Source of the DNA: Bacteroidia bacterium
GTDB taxonomy: Bacteria > Bacteroidota > Bacteroidia > UKL13-3
Reading direction: 5' to 3'
Assembly (NCBI GenBank): GCA_018058135.1
Contig: JAGPCK010000030.1
Location: forward strand, 1 to 35,273
Length of the DNA stretch: 35,273 bases
The notes below the pieces were generated by a model. That model was not told the origin of the DNA. It searched no databases and saw only the letters and a list, made by a program, of their open reading frames with translations. Every line of letters begins with the position of its first letter. Position 1 is the first letter of the stretch. Shown here in pieces: positions 32,966 through 35,273 of the stretch. The translations under genes were made by a program, and so were the position numbers.

Positions 32966-33850
32966 CTATTCAGATTCTTTAAGAACCTCGTTTACTTTAA
33001 ATAAATATTCGTCTCTTTTTTCTTCCCAACGTGTAGAATTCATTTTAGGCAAATCAAAATAATTTTCAATTTCTTCCCTTAATGAATTTAGGTCGCTTTT
33101 GTTATTCAGTTTGAATACAATATGATTCGGGAAAACACCATCAATATCTCTAAATTCCATTGGAGGAATGAGAATTTGTATCTGTTTATGAGATTTAATC
33201 CAAACAGCTCCCATTTCACACATACATATTGGACTCTCATAAAAGTTTTTACTAAGCATAAACAAAGCAAATACTTCATTGCTAAGTTCCCTTTTCAACC
33301 CATCAAAAATGTTTTCTCCTGGTGCTAATCCATATCCTGGAATGGAACAGTAGAATATTTTATCGTGAGGTAAGCCAATTAGATTTATTAATGTAATCAA
33401 TGGTTCAATCAATTTGTCATCTTTAGAAGAATGACTAACAAATAGTTTTTTCACAGGTGTGTTATTTAAAGTGTTGCTAATAAAAAGGTCAATATTTTCA
33501 TCTTCAATTGGAAGTAGCTCTTTAGGTCTTGCGTTTGATGCAATTGCAATTGCTTTATTAATGTGTGCAATTTTTTTGGGCAATGAATTATATATTTCAT
33601 CTCTTTTTACTTGAAATGAGTTTGGGTTACTATACAGATTACCTAATGAGGTAGCACCGTTAAACATATTATGCAACTGAGGCATAACAAAACCTTTTTT
33701 CAAGATATTACTAGTATAATTATTCCATTCAGCAAATTCTTGAATTATAGAATCAAGTTGAGTGGTATTAGAAACTTGGTCAAGTTTCCCCAAAATCGTT
33801 TCCCCGTCCTTTTTTAGCTTGGTTAATATTTGAATCAATTTTTCTTTCAT
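32966..33850 (-). CDS. TIR-domain protein with helical N-terminus
   Basis: The 294-residue protein has a helical N-terminal region (about 1-130) of unknown family and a TIR domain (about 134-265). The TIR core shows KKLFVSHSSKDDKL (134-147), a BB-loop-like PGYGLAPGENI, FALFMLSKNFYESPICMCE and the putative catalytic Glu212 in the S-x5-E pattern, then AVWIKSHKQIQILIPP. Bacterial TIRs with this Glu usually consume NAD+ or make cyclic ADP-ribose signals in anti-phage defence. Its ATG overlaps the stop of the upstream restriction-modification gene (ATGA), so translation is coupled. No Thoeris ThsA or other sensor is adjacent. A defence role as a backup effector is inferred. Confidence 0.85.
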   Translation of the reverse strand: MKEKLIQILTKLKKDGETILGKLDQVSNTTQLDSIIQEFAEWNNYTSNILKKGFVMPQLHNMFNGATSLGNLYSNPNSFQVKRDEIYNSLPKKIAHINKAIAIASNARPKELLPIEDENIDLFISNTLNNTPVKKLFVSHSSKDDKLIEPLITLINLIGLPHDKIFYCSIPGYGLAPGENIFDGLKRELSNEVFALFMLSKNFYESPICMCEMGAVWIKSHKQIQILIPPMEFRDIDGVFPNHIVFKLNNKSDLNSLREEIENYFDLPKMNSTRWEEKRDEYLFKVNEVLKESE

Positions 33851-35273
33851 TGTGTTTTAGTAATGATTTTTATTTCTTCTTCTGTCAACCCATAAAGCTG
33901 ATAAACCAATTGGTCTATTTGATTTTCTAAGTCTGTCGTTTCTAAACCATCTTTCTTAATTGAGATAACTTTATCAACTAATTCTGCGACTTCATTTTGA
34001 ATTTTAATCTCTGCCTTTTTGATAGGGAGTTTTTTAATGTAGTCCAAACCGTATTTTCTTGCATTACCCATTTTTACAGGGCACAAGTCGTAAATTATCC
34101 ATTGCATTAATTTGGAGTTAAGAACACCTAGAATGTATTTATATAAATATTCTTCTTCAGTTAATCTTATGGAATGGCTTGTCCCGCCACCAAAAATGTG
34201 GTTATCAGTATCAATCATAAAATTTGGCAACATACCAACATCATAAAAAATAATTTTTTCTGTGGCAATTTCGGATATATCAACTCTTCGCATTATAGAA
34301 TACCATTCAATCCCTTTTTCTTTAATTGTGGTTCTGCTGTCCTTTCTGTTTTCAAGTTCCGTTTTGAATTGCTTTAGGAATTGAAAGCAATTTGGATAAT
34401 TAGCTTTCAATTCAGGTTCTTTAATTATTGTATTGTCAGAATTGTATGGATAAATTAAATTGAATGTTTGGCTGAATATATTGTATTTCTTATAGTTCTG
34501 CGGTCGAATGAATTTCTTTGTTATTTCTTTCTCTAACCCTAATTCATCTGACATTTCTGACGGAACAAGAAATGCCTTATCAAGACCTGTAATAACGCCA
34601 TAAGTGAAATTGCAAATGTCATTTAATGTTTCTTTGTCTGAGAAAAGCTTTGTTTTAAGTGTTTGGTCTGTATTAAAATCCCAAGGCTCATCGGATAAAT
34701 TACTTACATCAAAATGAGCAAAGTTTTCAGGAGTTTGGTCTGTATTATCTACTAATAAATAATTTATGGTATTGCCTTTCTCTTTTGTGATTAGGAATAC
34801 GGATACATAAGTTGCTAACCCATCAAAAACCGATACTTTGGAATAATCTATATTAACTTGCAAGTAGCCTTTTAGAAATCCTCTAATTGCCCTTCCGTAT
34901 TCTGCTTTTAAAAATTGGTTTGATGTTATGTATGATAAATAACCTTTAGGGGATAATATTTTATGACCCAATTCAATAAAGAGTATTGAAATATCAATCC
35001 TTTTGTGGGCAACAACAAATGTTGATTTATAATAATCAATAAGGTTATGTTGCAAGTCTTGAACTCTTATGTAAGGCGGATTTCCAATTACCACATCAAA
35101 TCCAACAAATTCGCCATCATCATTCAGCACTTCGGGAAATTCAAAACGCCATTCAAAGGCATTTTCATAAATCTTGTTGGATTCTATATCATCTCTTTCT
35201 TCTTCTAACTTTTGCAGTTTTTCAATTGCTTTTTTATAATCATTAATTAGCTTCTTGTTTTCCTTCTCACCCC
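33847..35273 (-). CDS. Type IIG-like restriction-modification protein, 5' end outside window
   Basis: The C-terminal 474 residues are visible. The frame stays open to the window edge with no start required, so the gene continues beyond it. FEWRFEFPEVL is followed by DVVIGNPPYI, the NPPY motif of N6-adenine methyltransferases (first Asn codon at 35082-35080). It continues RIDISILFIELGHKIL and GYLSYITSNQFLKAEYGRA, as in Eco57I-like type IIG enzymes. The C-terminal half has the target-recognition-like region and a TaqI_C-like segment (GGGTSHSIRLTEEEYL, LGVLNSKLMQW, NARKYGLDYIKKLPI). The SAM-binding motif and any nuclease domain would lie in the missing part. It may be a methylase only, or a BREX PglX-like enzyme. 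It is coupled to the downstream TIR gene. Confidence 0.85.
   Translation of the reverse strand, partial: GEKENKKLINDYKKAIEKLQKLEEERDDIESNKIYENAFEWRFEFPEVLNDDGEFVGFDVVIGNPPYIRVQDLQHNLIDYYKSTFVVAHKRIDISILFIELGHKILSPKGYLSYITSNQFLKAEYGRAIRGFLKGYLQVNIDYSKVSVFDGLATYVSVFLITKEKGNTINYLLVDNTDQTPENFAHFDVSNLSDEPWDFNTDQTLKTKLFSDKETLNDICNFTYGVITGLDKAFLVPSEMSDELGLEKEITKKFIRPQNYKKYNIFSQTFNLIYPYNSDNTIIKEPELKANYPNCFQFLKQFKTELENRKDSRTTIKEKGIEWYSIMRRVDISEIATEKIIFYDVGMLPNFMIDTDNHIFGGGTSHSIRLTEEEYLYKYILGVLNSKLMQWIIYDLCPVKMGNARKYGLDYIKKLPIKKAEIKIQNEVAELVDKVISIKKDGLETTDLENQIDQLVYQLYGLTEEEIKIITKTQ

Noticed and set aside
32966..33850. Thoeris system (ThsB-type TIR)
   Set aside because: No ThsA partner (SIR2 or other NAD-consuming effector) beside the TIR gene; its neighbour is an RM gene.

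Overview
The window looks like a chromosomal segment of a member of the Bacteroidota. The evidence is several type IX secretion (T9SS) cargo proteins with C-terminal sorting domains, lipoproteins and PorT-like outer-membrane barrels, eight copies of the phylum's TAnnTTTG promoter element close upstream of housekeeping genes, and almost no Shine-Dalgarno sequences before starts. I cannot name a genus.

Layout. 0.19-4.26 kb is conserved core: purQ, then gltX, a small lipoprotein, a stand-alone cobalamin-binding mutase domain and an enoyl-CoA hydratase, closed by a strong terminator. 4.47-10.8 kb is an AT-rich accessory island of single, same-strand genes (DUF2971, DUF4041 plus GIY-YIG nuclease, DUF4352 lipoprotein, DUF4365 nuclease-like, DUF3885, and a Cys-rich unknown). 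They are separated by structured non-coding DNA: an attC-like long hairpin at 8839-8969 and three copies of a two-hairpin repeat, two of which bracket one gene as direct repeats. 10.9-17.2 kb returns to core: an outer-membrane barrel, DUF2200, prfB (minus strand, with an intact programmed +1 frameshift), a lipoprotein/DUF4197 pair, cinA and a lipoyl-dependent E2 acyltransferase. 17.3-26.7 kb is devoted to secreted proteins: a seven-repeat SBBP protein with a sorting domain, a ChaN-like haem-binding protein, and a minus-strand operon of three T9SS cargo proteins. 26.9-32.6 kb is core again (kdsB, pyrG, yidC) plus a lipoprotein/barrel pair. From 32.97 kb to the end lies a second accessory segment: a type IIG-like restriction-modification protein (5' end outside the window) whose stop codon overlaps the start of a TIR-domain gene.

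How the parts work together. The core genes serve purine and pyrimidine synthesis, tRNA charging, translation termination, Kdo activation and membrane insertion. Both accessory segments look like mobile, probably anti-phage, cargo. The strongest candidates for an undescribed system are (1) the translationally coupled type IIG RM plus TIR pair and (2) the cassette-like island, whose inter-gene elements resemble recombination sites although no integrase is present. prfB is also notable because it keeps an SD-dependent frameshift signal in a phylum whose ribosomes are thought to hide the anti-SD.
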